Position numbers and translations under genes: made by a program. A DNA stretch of 43,842 bases from an uncultured Blautia sp. (GTDB lineage: Bacteria; Bacillota; Clostridia; Lachnospirales; Lachnospiraceae): assembly GCA_900551075.1 (NCBI GenBank), contig URVB01000029.1, forward strand, positions 1 to 43,842, in the 5' to 3' direction. Below, in pieces: positions 7,740 to 16,984 of this stretch. Each line of letters starts with the position of its first letter. Position 1 is the first letter of the stretch. Below the pieces are notes generated by a model, which saw nothing but the letters and a program-made list of their open reading frames with translations, made no database searches and was not told the DNA's origin.

Positions 7740-8320
7740 CTAATCAGTGATTGCCTTATATACATCAACCCAGCCTTCATCCATAACAGAAAGAACATAA
7801 GTGCTCCTTACTTCCTCATTTGGAATAAAAGCCTCTTGTGTTTTGCTATCATAGGCTGGATAGCCGAGATGAATCAGAAGCGTCAGAACATCACTGGCCG
7901 ACTTGAATGTAGTCATATCATTCTGGAACATTTCTGTGTTCACCTTGCAGCGACCACCACCCAGCATGTCCACAACCCTCAGATTCCGTAAAACCAATGT
8001 ATTTTGCAATACCATCGGGATTCGTCATTGTCAGTTCTCTGAAATTATTAAGTGCCGACTGTGTGCCGTATTTCTTGATGGGAAGGATGCCAGTAATATA
8101 CGCCAGTTTCACAAACTCATCCGCAGAACTGCCCTTGAACAATCCACGAAGGAAATCTATATATTCACCCAATAACGCTTGGTTCTCCTTATCCTCTCGG
8201 AAAAAACAATCCCATTCATCAATGATGGTGACGAACTGCAAGCCTGTAGCGATATTTATAGGCGCCAAGGCTGATGCAGCCACAGTTTCCTTATCACCAA
8301 CAATCTGTGGACATCCTCTG
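7740..8320 (-). pseudogene. AAA-ATPase-like / PD-(D/E)XK (DUF1703-type) gene remnant
   Basis: Two pieces of one family are present in different frames. The first (about 8320-7990) reads TIIDEWDCFFREDKENQ ... YITGILPIKKYGTQSAL ... KYIGFTE, typical of the AAA_ATPase-like domain. The second (about 7985-7740) reads VVDMLGGGRCKVNTEMFQND ... VLTLLIHLGYPAYD ... AFIPNEEVRS, from the end of the same family. From memory of full-length members, about 100 residues between them are missing and the frame changes at about 7985. The C-terminal nuclease part and the N-terminal Walker A are gone. These genes are often lineage-expanded and linked to mobile DNA; this copy is dead. Confidence 0.72.
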
Positions 8321-8324
8321 GTAA

Positions 8325-8603
8325 GGCTGCCGGCATCCGCTAGAAAGAACGCCAGCACATCCTTCTCTGTAACTTCCTCCAGACTGCCGCATCCCTGCTG
8401 CTGCAAAAAGCATAAAAGCGAAACCGTATTTAGCGACTCATGATAGATAGTTGTTTCTTTTTTACTTCCTTGACTTCCATGGGCGCGGTAAAAATCAATG
8501 AGTTTTTTGAATTCATCAGGGAGATTCTCATAGGCATCGCTATCAAACGCATAGCTTTCCGGAGCTTTCAGGAACCCCCGGCAACGTCAAACCGCTCAGT
8601 CAT
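8325..8603 (-). pseudogene. Tyrosine recombinase/integrase N-terminal fragment
   Basis: A reading frame opening MTERFDVAGG (ATG 8603) continues, after a one-base shift near 8570, as LKAPESYAFDSDAYENLPDE and then FKKLIDFYRAHGSQGSKKET and TIYHESLNTVSLLCFLQQQG. This resembles the SAM-like core-binding domain of site-specific recombinases, up to SLTRGC. There it is joined in frame to the AAA-ATPase remnant, and no catalytic R..HxxR..Y region follows. The direct joining of two unrelated dead genes suggests an old recombination or deletion event. Confidence 0.55.
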
Positions 8604-8679
8604 CCTAAGGAGGTGCCTTTTGCTTCGCAACACAGCATTTGATAAGTAGTAATTTAAAGTAATCACAAGACTTCGAACT

Positions 8680-8843
8680 GCTTGCTTTCGCAGTTTCCGC
8701 TATACTGTAGGCAATCACGCTGCCATTACAGCCACAGCAGTCAGCTACGCCCATATCGGCTGGCCAATTCTCACAGTCTTTGATCTTGAACCCCCTTCCC
8801 GAAGGCGATATTGTGCCGCTATTATAGTTGTTTCCGAACTCAT
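8680..8843 (-). mobile_element. IS66-family accessory ORF (TnpA/OrfA) remnant
   Basis: From ATG 8843 the sequence reads MSSETTIIAAQYRLRE, the usual N-terminus of the small IS66 accessory protein. After a frame change it continues as FKIKDCENWPADMGVADC, which aligns with the next part of that protein (QI.DC.NRPADM.V..W). It then decays. No TnpB or TnpC transposase gene or clear terminal repeat is visible, so this is only a stub. I recognise the family from memory. Confidence 0.6.
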
Positions 8844-8869
8844 AGCCTTATCTCCAACGGTATCAAAAG

Positions 8870-8886
8870 TTAAGTCTTATACTTAA
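8870..8886. repeat. 17-bp inverted repeat TTAAGT-N5-ACTTAA
   Basis: A perfect 6+6 palindrome lies between the IS66 stub and the 3' end of the giant cell-wall protein gene. It could be the end of a mobile element or a weak operator; there is no flanking evidence for either. Confidence 0.4.
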
Positions 8887-8960
8887 TACTTGCAAAAGAA
8901 ATATAGCCTATTGTCCCATATTTTAACGGATCAGTGTACATACTATCCAACGTTTGCATA

Positions 8961-11900
8961 TCAGCCAGCCAAAACACGTACAATAGAATATATAAAGTAC
9001 GCATCATTCTCAACAGAATCTTCAATCTGTACACAATCCAGTTCCGGATGCAATGCATTTTTATGTGTTGTTGAATGAAGTACCTTTCCATTCCCAAGAT
9101 ATAATGCAACATGGTGAATCTCATTCCAAAAGCCACATTCATCCCCCTGATCGCAATTCAAACTCGTATAAAATATGATATCTCCCGGCATTGCGTCCTC
9201 AATACTATCTACAATCTCATAATCAGGATTATGACTTGCCATGTAGTACTGGTGATAACTTGAGCCATCCAATTCAATATCTGCTGCCTGTAAAATAACT
9301 TTTATAAAACCGCTACAACTTAAGACATCACCGCCATCAGACTCAGTTTTGTAAGTTTGTCCCAAATAGGTCATTCCAAGACTGACAATCTTTGCTAAAT
9401 CCGAAGCGCCTTTTACTGTCGCAGCGCCGTTTTCATCCAGTACAAAACTCAAATCGCCTACACTCACAGTTGTATTTTTTAACATTCCTTCATCAGGATC
9501 AAAATAATACAATGTATCTCCTATAGATTGGAGACCAGTAATCTTTCTCCCATTTGTTGGATAGAAAAAGTAGTTTTTATCCCCGATGGTCTGGAGACCA
9601 TAGCCAATTCCGCCGCTTTCTAAGAAGTAATAGCTGATATTGTCTGTTACCTGATAAATTCCTGAAACGCTAGCACCGCTGTTGATATCAAAATAGTACT
9701 TAATGTCATCAATTACTTGATACCCCGTTCTGATTGAGCCATCACTTTCATTAAAATAATAAGTATCCTCTCCCAGATGCACTAAGCCAGTTGCATATCC
9801 CACCTCTGAGTCATCATAATAAAAAGTGCTGCCTTTGGTTGTTACAAAGCCAGTTACGCGTTTACCTGATACCGGATCAAAATAGTATGTTTTTCCATTG
9901 ATTTCCTGCCGTCCAGTAATCTGTCGCCCGGTTGCTTCATTAAAATAATGATAGCTTCCATCAATTTCAATTAATCCACTTTGTCTAATACCTGTCTCGA
10001 TGTCAAAATAATAGGTATTTCCACCATAAGACAGAAGACCGAATTGCTGAACTCCCTCCGTGCCAAAATAATAAATGTTCTCGTCCAATGTCAGGGAACC
10101 TGTTTGCATAATTCCCTGTTCATCAAAATAGTAGTTCTTGCCATTAAGCGTCTGCCAGCCGGTCAGCAGTCCGGTATCAGCAAAGTAATATGTTTTTCCG
10201 ACTCTGTTTTTTACAAAGCCATACTCATTTTTTCCTTCATCTGAGAAATAATAAGCCACGCCATCTATAGTCTGAATTCCAGTCAGCATAGCTCCCGTCT
10301 GAATATCAAAATAATAAGTATCGTTTCCTATTCTCTGCCAGCCGGTCTGTAATCCGCTCTCTTTATAATAACGAATGTTGTCTCCAACGCTGAAAATACC
10401 TCTTTGCATAATACCTTCAGCATTAAAATAATAGCGAACACCATTGATGGTCTGTTCTCCGATAACACGCGTGCCGCTGCCATCCAGATAGTATAAATCC
10501 TCCTCACTGCTCATCCAGCAGTTCTGGCGTTTGATCCCTTGATTGTCATATAACTCTGTATCCGTGCTAAGCTTACCAGTCAACAGATCTGCTTTATAGA
10601 GAGCGTTATCAATACATAATGCACCAGTTGCCAACACCCCATTTGACAGGAAATAATACTTCTTGCCCTCTATTGTTACTAATCCGGTTGCCATAGCTCC
10701 TGTGCTCGAATCAAAATAGCGAGTTTCGCCGTTGACCGTTACAAATCCTGTTTGAACACAACCATCCTCATCCATGTAATAACTGTTGTCATTTACCTTA
10801 CGCATACCTGTAAGAAGCGTACCGTTCAAAGATGAGAAGGCGTACTTTTTCCCATTAATTGTCTCAATACCTTTTGCAAACTTACCATCTTTTACATAAT
10901 ACTTTAAACCGCCGATTTCATACCAGCCATCCTTTGCAAGAGCACTGTCTAATTCTGCCTGAATAGCTGCTATGTCAGATGCTTTTGTTACATTTTCAGA
11001 TGCTCCAAAATAAAATGTATATGAGGCTCCTGTGGAATTTGTATAAGTCAGCATTCCCATCTGGCGCTCACCATTTTCATCAAAATAGTATCTCAGACCG
11101 TCTACAGCCGTCGTGGAAGATACCATTAGGACACCAGTGCTACCAGCATAATACTCGGTTCCCCACTCATCAAACAATCCTGTTTTGAAACCACCATCCT
11201 TATTAAATGCATAGTAATTGCCATTACTTGGGTTAAGAAGCACACCGCCCATTGAGATTCCCGTATTACCATCCAGATAATAGCGGACACTATCTACCGT
11301 CACTATGCCATTCCCCTGACGGTTTCCTCCAGATGTAAAGCTGTAAATATTATTGTCTATCTTCTGTAAACCACTGACACGCAAGCCATTTTCATCAAAA
11401 TAGCTGACATTTCCATTCACAACTACAAAACCATAACGAGCCTTTCCAGTGACTTCATCAAAATAGTAAACTCCAGATGTATCTTCATAGAGTCCCTTTC
11501 GCATGATACCACTTGCTTTGAAGCCATACAGATCTCCGTCAATCCCGACTATACCAGTTGCCAGACGATACGTTTCAGGATCTGCATAAAAGGTATAAAC
11601 CTCGCCTCCTTCTTCTGATTGAATAAAACCAGTACGGGCTTTTCCACTCTTAACATCAAAATAGTAGCAAGCGTCATTGATCAGTCTATATCCCGTCTTC
11701 ATGAGCCCGTTTTCACTAAAATAGTACAGTGCACCATCTATAGTCTGTAATCCGGTAACCATTGTATGCGTCTGAGGATCAAAATAACTGACATCACCTG
11801 TCGCATGTGTGATGAATCCGGTTTGAGCTGCACCGGTATCACAATTGAAATAATACGTTTTGCCGTCAATAACCTTCATACCTGTGCGCATAGCGCCCAG

Positions 11901-14387
11901 ATCATCAAAATAATAGAGGGTGCCGTCAATACTTTGCAGACCTGTTACTGCGCGCCTGGTTTCTGTATCAAAATAATAATTGTTTCCATTCTGAGCAGCC
12001 CATCCTGTAACTGCTGCTCCATTCTCATCAAAATAATAAGCATTAATATCATCGCGAACCAGTCCGGTCTTCTGGTATCCATTATCCTCAAAATAATATT
12101 TTACCCCATCAATTGTCTGCCAACCGGTCACCGCCTGCTTAGTTTCAGAATCAAAATAAAAACGATAATTGGAAATTGTTGTATACCATCCTGACACCGC
12201 TGCACCTGTATTATCGTCAAAATAATACGTAGCATCGGTTCCCTTTAATGCTCCGGTATACAAATATCCTTTTTCACTAAAATAATACAACTTACCATCA
12301 ATATTTTGCAGTCCGGTTACCATTTTATAGTCGCTTCCGAAATACATCGTCTGACCTTCCAGAGTAATGAAGCCGGTCTGTGCCGTAAATGAATCAGGAC
12401 TAAAATAATAAGTATCTATTCCAACAACCTGAAGGCCGCTCACCGCACTACCGTTAACTGCATCAAAATCATAAAGTTTACCTTCAATCTCCATCAGACC
12501 AGTTGCACAGCCTCCCTCAGAATATAAATACATCAGTGCTCCTAAACCAATATTAATCAATCCCCCCTCTCCTTTGACACCTGTTTCCGGATCAAAGTAA
12601 TAACGTAGTCCATTAATATTTGCCAACCCTCTCGCCATTATATAATCTGAATTGAAATAATAGGTCTCCTTACCAATCTCCTGGAATCCAGTTAATGCTC
12701 CATTTGCTCCGTCAAAGTAGTAACAATTATTATAATTATCCGTATAAAATCCTTCTTTGGCTAAACCTGTTATACTATCCAACCAATAATATTTGCCATC
12801 GATGATTCGCAGTCCTGTCAGCATAACACATTCTTCATTAAAATAACGTAATCCGTCATCTAAAGATATAAAACCAGTAGCCGCGCCGCCTTCCCCTCGA
12901 AAATAATACGTATATCCAGTATTAATTATGGTCTTTAGACCTGTGATCGCCACTCCTGTATTATCATCAAAATAATATCTCGAACCATCAATTTTAAAAT
13001 ACCCCGTTTGCATAACGCCTTTACTGCTAAAATAATAAAGCTCTTCATCTATAATAGTTAAACCAGTCGCATACGTTCCATCCGCATAACGATATGTGGT
13101 CCTGCCATTTCTCGTGCTGAAACCTCCTGTAAAATTACTGTCAATCTTCATAACTGCTGACTCACTGATTACCACATTATTTTCATTATCAGTAATTACG
13201 CAGCGAACCATTCTGCCATTATTTTTCTCTGATAAAATCACACTGTAGGAAGCAGTTGTTCCGCTGCTATTACGCCAGTTTACACCTTCATTATCACTCA
13301 GTTGCCATAAATAGGTCAGCTCATTACCTTCCGCTTCAATCTTAAATGTCACAGTATCCCCAACTAAGCCAAAATAATCCTCTGGCTGTACGGCAATGAT
13401 GATACCTTCCCGTTTAAGCAGCGCAGTATCAGACACAATACTATCATTAAAGCTATCGCTGACTGTACAACGATATAAATTTCTGTTGGTTTCATCACTT
13501 ACTATCACTGAAATAGAAGCTTCCTCTGATCCGGTCTGTGACCAGGTAATACCATTGTCTGTGCTCACTTCCCACAGATAGGTCAGCTTATTTCCTTTAG
13601 CAATCACAGAAAATTCTGCTGCACTGCCTTCTGAACCTATATAGTCTTCCGGCTGACACAGTATTGCCAATTCCTCTTTAATCATCATCGATGCCGCTTC
13701 GGATGTCACGCTGTTTCTTTCGCTGTCCGTTACTATACACCTTACCTGACGGCCATTGTTGGCCTCTGTCAGGATCGCCGCGTACGTTTTCGCTTTCGTA
13801 CTGCTGTTACGCCAGTTTACTCCGTCGTCGCTCAACTGCCACTGATAGCTCAGTCCACTTCCCTCTGCCACTATCGTAAAGGTTGCCTTATCTCCTGACT
13901 GCCCAATATAATTAATAGGCTGAGATGTGATTTTTATTTCATCAAATAAAGCATTTGCCTGCATAGCAAACTGACTTTCTGACATCTGTTCTATCTCGGT
14001 CTCTTCTTCACCGCTTTCTGTCTCATTATTCTCCAAATTGATTTCTGCGGCTTCATCAGATAAAGAATCCTGCATTTCTTCATCTGAGTCAGATGTGTCT
14101 GTCTCATCCTCTATCTCAATCGTATCAGCCCCAAAGTTTGTATCCCCATCGGTCTGATCATTTTCATTCTCCTCAGTATGCAGTGTCTCTGCGTTCACTG
14201 TTTCTGCTTCTGAAATCTTCACTTCCTGATTTTCCACTACTTTGTCATTTACTTGAGTTTCAACAACAGCTTCTGTTTCTAAAACAGATTCATCTATCTC
14301 TTTCGCATACACTGAGCTCACTAACGTATTCGCACACATTGTCACTGCTAATACAAAAGAATTGAATCGTCTACCATGTGTTCTCAT
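8961..14387 (-). CDS. Giant secreted cell-wall hydrolase: Ig-like domains, about fifty cell-wall/glucan-binding repeats, NlpC/P60
   Basis: 1808 residues. A signal peptide (residues 1-28, ending VSSVYA) is followed by an acidic Glu/Asp/Thr-rich linker (about 30-145). Three Ig-like repeats follow (about 150-235, 240-326, 330-415), each with Q-P-x-(D/N)-Y-x-G at the start and LTYLWQLS-type cores. About fifty aromatic-Gly repeats (about 420-1655; pattern G(W/L/F)-Q-x-I-(D/N)-G-x-x-YYF, then x-TG) belong to the choline/glucan-binding class. The C-terminal NlpC/P60 domain (about 1668-1808) has likely catalytic Cys1691 (LSCSGF), His1759 (HHVALYLG) and His1771. The residue before the Cys is Ser rather than the usual Asp. 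A strong GGGAGGTG site precedes the ATG. It lies 33 bp after glf with no terminator between, so it may be the last gene of the capsule operon. The substrate (peptidoglycan or polysaccharide-anchored wall) is inferred. Confidence 0.88.
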   Translation of the reverse strand: MRTHGRRFNSFVLAVTMCANTLVSSVYAKEIDESVLETEAVVETQVNDKVVENQEVKISEAETVNAETLHTEENENDQTDGDTNFGADTIEIEDETDTSDSDEEMQDSLSDEAAEINLENNETESGEEETEIEQMSESQFAMQANALFDEIKITSQPINYIGQSGDKATFTIVAEGSGLSYQWQLSDDGVNWRNSSTKAKTYAAILTEANNGRQVRCIVTDSERNSVTSEAASMMIKEELAILCQPEDYIGSEGSAAEFSVIAKGNKLTYLWEVSTDNGITWSQTGSEEASISVIVSDETNRNLYRCTVSDSFNDSIVSDTALLKREGIIIAVQPEDYFGLVGDTVTFKIEAEGNELTYLWQLSDNEGVNWRNSSGTTASYSVILSEKNNGRMVRCVITDNENNVVISESAVMKIDSNFTGGFSTRNGRTTYRYADGTYATGLTIIDEELYYFSSKGVMQTGYFKIDGSRYYFDDNTGVAITGLKTIINTGYTYYFRGEGGAATGFISLDDGLRYFNEECVMLTGLRIIDGKYYWLDSITGLAKEGFYTDNYNNCYYFDGANGALTGFQEIGKETYYFNSDYIMARGLANINGLRYYFDPETGVKGEGGLINIGLGALMYLYSEGGCATGLMEIEGKLYDFDAVNGSAVSGLQVVGIDTYYFSPDSFTAQTGFITLEGQTMYFGSDYKMVTGLQNIDGKLYYFSEKGYLYTGALKGTDATYYFDDNTGAAVSGWYTTISNYRFYFDSETKQAVTGWQTIDGVKYYFEDNGYQKTGLVRDDINAYYFDENGAAVTGWAAQNGNNYYFDTETRRAVTGLQSIDGTLYYFDDLGAMRTGMKVIDGKTYYFNCDTGAAQTGFITHATGDVSYFDPQTHTMVTGLQTIDGALYYFSENGLMKTGYRLINDACYYFDVKSGKARTGFIQSEEGGEVYTFYADPETYRLATGIVGIDGDLYGFKASGIMRKGLYEDTSGVYYFDEVTGKARYGFVVVNGNVSYFDENGLRVSGLQKIDNNIYSFTSGGNRQGNGIVTVDSVRYYLDGNTGISMGGVLLNPSNGNYYAFNKDGGFKTGLFDEWGTEYYAGSTGVLMVSSTTAVDGLRYYFDENGERQMGMLTYTNSTGASYTFYFGASENVTKASDIAAIQAELDSALAKDGWYEIGGLKYYVKDGKFAKGIETINGKKYAFSSLNGTLLTGMRKVNDNSYYMDEDGCVQTGFVTVNGETRYFDSSTGAMATGLVTIEGKKYYFLSNGVLATGALCIDNALYKADLLTGKLSTDTELYDNQGIKRQNCWMSSEEDLYYLDGSGTRVIGEQTINGVRYYFNAEGIMQRGIFSVGDNIRYYKESGLQTGWQRIGNDTYYFDIQTGAMLTGIQTIDGVAYYFSDEGKNEYGFVKNRVGKTYYFADTGLLTGWQTLNGKNYYFDEQGIMQTGSLTLDENIYYFGTEGVQQFGLLSYGGNTYYFDIETGIRQSGLIEIDGSYHYFNEATGRQITGRQEINGKTYYFDPVSGKRVTGFVTTKGSTFYYDDSEVGYATGLVHLGEDTYYFNESDGSIRTGYQVIDDIKYYFDINSGASVSGIYQVTDNISYYFLESGGIGYGLQTIGDKNYFFYPTNGRKITGLQSIGDTLYYFDPDEGMLKNTTVSVGDLSFVLDENGAATVKGASDLAKIVSLGMTYLGQTYKTESDGGDVLSCSGFIKVILQAADIELDGSSYHQYYMASHNPDYEIVDSIEDAMPGDIIFYTSLNCDQGDECGFWNEIHHVALYLGNGKVLHSTTHKNALHPELDCVQIEDSVENDAYFIYSIVRVLAG

Positions 14388-14420
14388 GTATCACACCTCC
14401 CTTGAAACCAACTTATTCCC

Positions 14421-15533
14421 TCAGATGAGTTCCTTCTCACACATTTCCAAAGCTGCTGCAATTACCGAATCCATATCATAATATTTGTATTCACCAAGTC
14501 GGCCGCCAAAAATCACCTTCTTCTCAGCATCTGCCAGCTTCCTGTACTCTGCATATAATGCACTGTTTTTAGCATCATTCACAGGATAGTACGGGTCATC
14601 CCCCGGCTTCCATTCACTGCTGTATTCACGGCTGATTACCGTCTTAGGCAGTTCATTGCCCTCCTCATCCTTCCCAAACTCAAACCATTTATGTTCAATG
14701 ATACGGGTCCACGGAGTTTCACGGTCAGTATAATTTACAGCGTCATTGCCCTGAAAGTTTGGCGTATTCAAAACCTCATTTTCAAATCGAACCGATCGAT
14801 AATCCAAATAACCAAGTATATAACCAAAATATGCATCAATTGGTCCGGTATAAACTACTTTGTTTGCAACAGCATCCAGTTCTGCTTTATGTTCCAGGTA
14901 ATCCGTGTTTAAACGGACCTCAATACCCTCTAACAGATTTGCTACCAATTTTGTGTAACCACCCACAGGAATTCCCTGATATAATGCATTAAAATAATTA
15001 TTATCGAAAGTAAAGCGAACCGGAAGCCGCTTAATAATAAATGCCGGAAGGTCTTTGCAGTCACGTCCCCACTGTTTTTCAGTATACCCCTTAACCAGCT
15101 TCTCAAAAATATCACGACCGACAAGCGAAATTGCCTGTTCCTCAAGATTCTGAGGTTCTCCAATAATTTCCCTGCGCTGCTCCTCAATCTTAGCTTCTGC
15201 CTCTTCCGGTGTTACAACACCCCACATTTTATTGAATGTATACATATTAAAGGGCATAGAGTAGAGCTCTCCATTGTAATTAGCCACCGGAGAATTTGTA
15301 AAACGATTAAAGGTTGCAAATTGGGTAATATAATTCCAAACCTTTGTGTTATTAGTATGGAAGATATGTGCACCATACATATGAACATGGATGCCTTCAA
15401 TTTTTCTGGTATACACATTACCTGCAATATTCGTACGTTTATCAACTACAAGAACTGATTTGCCTTTTTCTCTTGCCTCATGTGCAAAAACAGCTCCATA
15501 TAATCCCGAACCTACTACAATATAATCATACAT
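14421..15533 (-). CDS. glf: UDP-galactopyranose mutase
   Basis: This cytoplasmic flavoenzyme interconverts UDP-galactopyranose and UDP-galactofuranose, so the capsule probably contains galactofuranose. It is 370 residues, the family norm. The N-terminal FAD-binding motif is VVGSGLYGAVFAHEA. The family segments MYGAHIFHTNN and YTEKQWGRD follow, then PVGGYTKLV. The C-terminus has FGGRLGEYKYYDMD. It starts 2 bp after the wzx stop, clearly in the same operon. No dedicated galactofuranosyltransferase is obvious; the GT2 at 18239-19294 is the only candidate here. Confidence 0.97.
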   Translation of the reverse strand: MYDYIVVGSGLYGAVFAHEAREKGKSVLVVDKRTNIAGNVYTRKIEGIHVHMYGAHIFHTNNTKVWNYITQFATFNRFTNSPVANYNGELYSMPFNMYTFNKMWGVVTPEEAEAKIEEQRREIIGEPQNLEEQAISLVGRDIFEKLVKGYTEKQWGRDCKDLPAFIIKRLPVRFTFDNNYFNALYQGIPVGGYTKLVANLLEGIEVRLNTDYLEHKAELDAVANKVVYTGPIDAYFGYILGYLDYRSVRFENEVLNTPNFQGNDAVNYTDRETPWTRIIEHKWFEFGKDEEGNELPKTVISREYSSEWKPGDDPYYPVNDAKNSALYAEYRKLADAEKKVIFGGRLGEYKYYDMDSVIAAALEMCEKELI

Positions 15534-15535
15534 AA

Positions 15536-16984
15536 TTAGTATCCTTCCCTTACTTTCTTCATAACCATATCAAGACCACGTTGAAGCAACTCATCCTTCG
15601 TAAATACCAACTCAAGCAGATAAACCAGCACACCTACGACTACCATTACAACCAGAGATATTACCCCTGAAGGCAGAATCCTGTCACATACCCTGACTAT
15701 TGCAAACATGACAATTCCAAACAATAAATAGCGAAAAAATGATCTAAGACATTTCCATAAATGCAATTGTTTACGTACAAACCAACACTGAACCAGCGTT
15801 ACAGCCAGTTCTGCAAGAACTGTAGCAACAGAGGCCCCTATCGCATCAAACTTACGGATCAAAATGAAATTTAAGACAAAGTTCACTAAGGCACCAGATA
15901 CTATCGACACCGTATATGCGCCTTGCTGCTTTGTTGGAAGCAGATACTGTTTTCCAATAACATTGCTGATGCCAATGATAATAATTATCGGTGAAATAAT
16001 AATCATCAGCTTTACAACAGGTTCATAACCATTTCCAAAGAAAAAAGGAACAAATCTGGAAGAGACAGCACAAATTCCAAACAGTAGTGCACATCCCAAC
16101 ATGAAAACAAATCTAAACGACGTCCTTATATCCTTTTGAATTTTTTCAATTTTCCCCTGAGCAAATGCCGCTGACATTGCCGGCAACATAACAGTTCCAA
16201 GAGATGTTACAATATGTAGTATTATTTTTATGATTTTCTGACCTTGCGTGTAATATCCAACTTGATCAATTCCGGATGAAAATACTCCGATCATTGTTTT
16301 ATCTAATACAAGGTATACCTCAGAAGCAATTTGAGGCAGAAACAATATCAAAATAGGCTTAATATGTTTAGGAATACCCCAAAATACCGAGCCAGGTAAT
16401 TTGACAAGATACTTCGGCAAACCAAACCATAAACTGATATTTCCAATAAAAATCGGCAGTGTTAAACATAATGTATAAAGCGGTACATCGTCTGCATTTT
16501 TCACTAGGATAAAGATGAGAGCTATACCAATCAGTTTTATTATCGTATTTCTTATGACAGTCAAGCGAAAATTCTCTAATCCCATGAAAAACCACGAAAT
16601 ATCAAATGCCGTAGCCAGAACCTCCAGCATCAATATACGATAAATCACAGCATATTTTCCTGAAAATCCAAAGATGAAGAAATAGACTGCGGAAGAAATT
16701 ATTACGGCCACAAACCTGAAAACAGTAATCTCCCAAAATATCGCTGTCCTTTTTTCAGGACTATCTTGAACATAAGCAATTTCACGTTGTCCATATAAGG
16801 TTGTTCCCACCGCGCCGACTAAAACAAAATAAGTTGCGATAGACTGCGCATAAGAATAAACGCCTATTCCCTCTGCTCCGAGAACACGCGATACATACGG
16901 AGTCGTAATTAATGGCGCTATCAAAAGCAATATCTGATACGCTGTGTTATATATATAATTTTTTACCACTTTGTTTTTCGACAT
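15536..16984 (-). CDS. wzx: Wzx-type polysaccharide repeat-unit flippase
   Basis: A 482-residue polytopic protein of the MATE/MOP exporter superfamily that moves lipid-linked repeat units across the membrane. It starts VVKNYIYNTAYQILLLIAPL, a near-universal Wzx N-terminus, with LITTPYVSRVLGAEGIGVYS next and about 12-14 hydrophobic segments overall. The frame is open to 17065, but ATG 16984 has a perfect AAGGAGG 8 bases upstream and is preferred. It overlaps the 3' end of wzy by 38 bp. Confidence 0.93.
   Translation of the reverse strand: MSKNKVVKNYIYNTAYQILLLIAPLITTPYVSRVLGAEGIGVYSYAQSIATYFVLVGAVGTTLYGQREIAYVQDSPEKRTAIFWEITVFRFVAVIISSAVYFFIFGFSGKYAVIYRILMLEVLATAFDISWFFMGLENFRLTVIRNTIIKLIGIALIFILVKNADDVPLYTLCLTLPIFIGNISLWFGLPKYLVKLPGSVFWGIPKHIKPILILFLPQIASEVYLVLDKTMIGVFSSGIDQVGYYTQGQKIIKIILHIVTSLGTVMLPAMSAAFAQGKIEKIQKDIRTSFRFVFMLGCALLFGICAVSSRFVPFFFGNGYEPVVKLMIIISPIIIIIGISNVIGKQYLLPTKQQGAYTVSIVSGALVNFVLNFILIRKFDAIGASVATVLAELAVTLVQCWFVRKQLHLWKCLRSFFRYLLFGIVMFAIVRVCDRILPSGVISLVVMVVVGVLVYLLELVFTKDELLQRGLDMVMKKVREGY

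Noticed and set aside
8870..9142. 90-codon minus-strand frame overlapping the 3' end of the giant gene
   Set aside because: Mostly an out-of-frame reading of the NlpC/P60 region; no start signal. The last 30 codons lie outside the giant gene but match nothing I know.
9460..13130. Dense short repeats that might be a CRISPR array or satellite DNA
   Set aside because: The repeats are in frame, vary at third positions and encode the aromatic cell-wall-binding repeats of the giant protein; spacing is not CRISPR-like and no cas genes are present.
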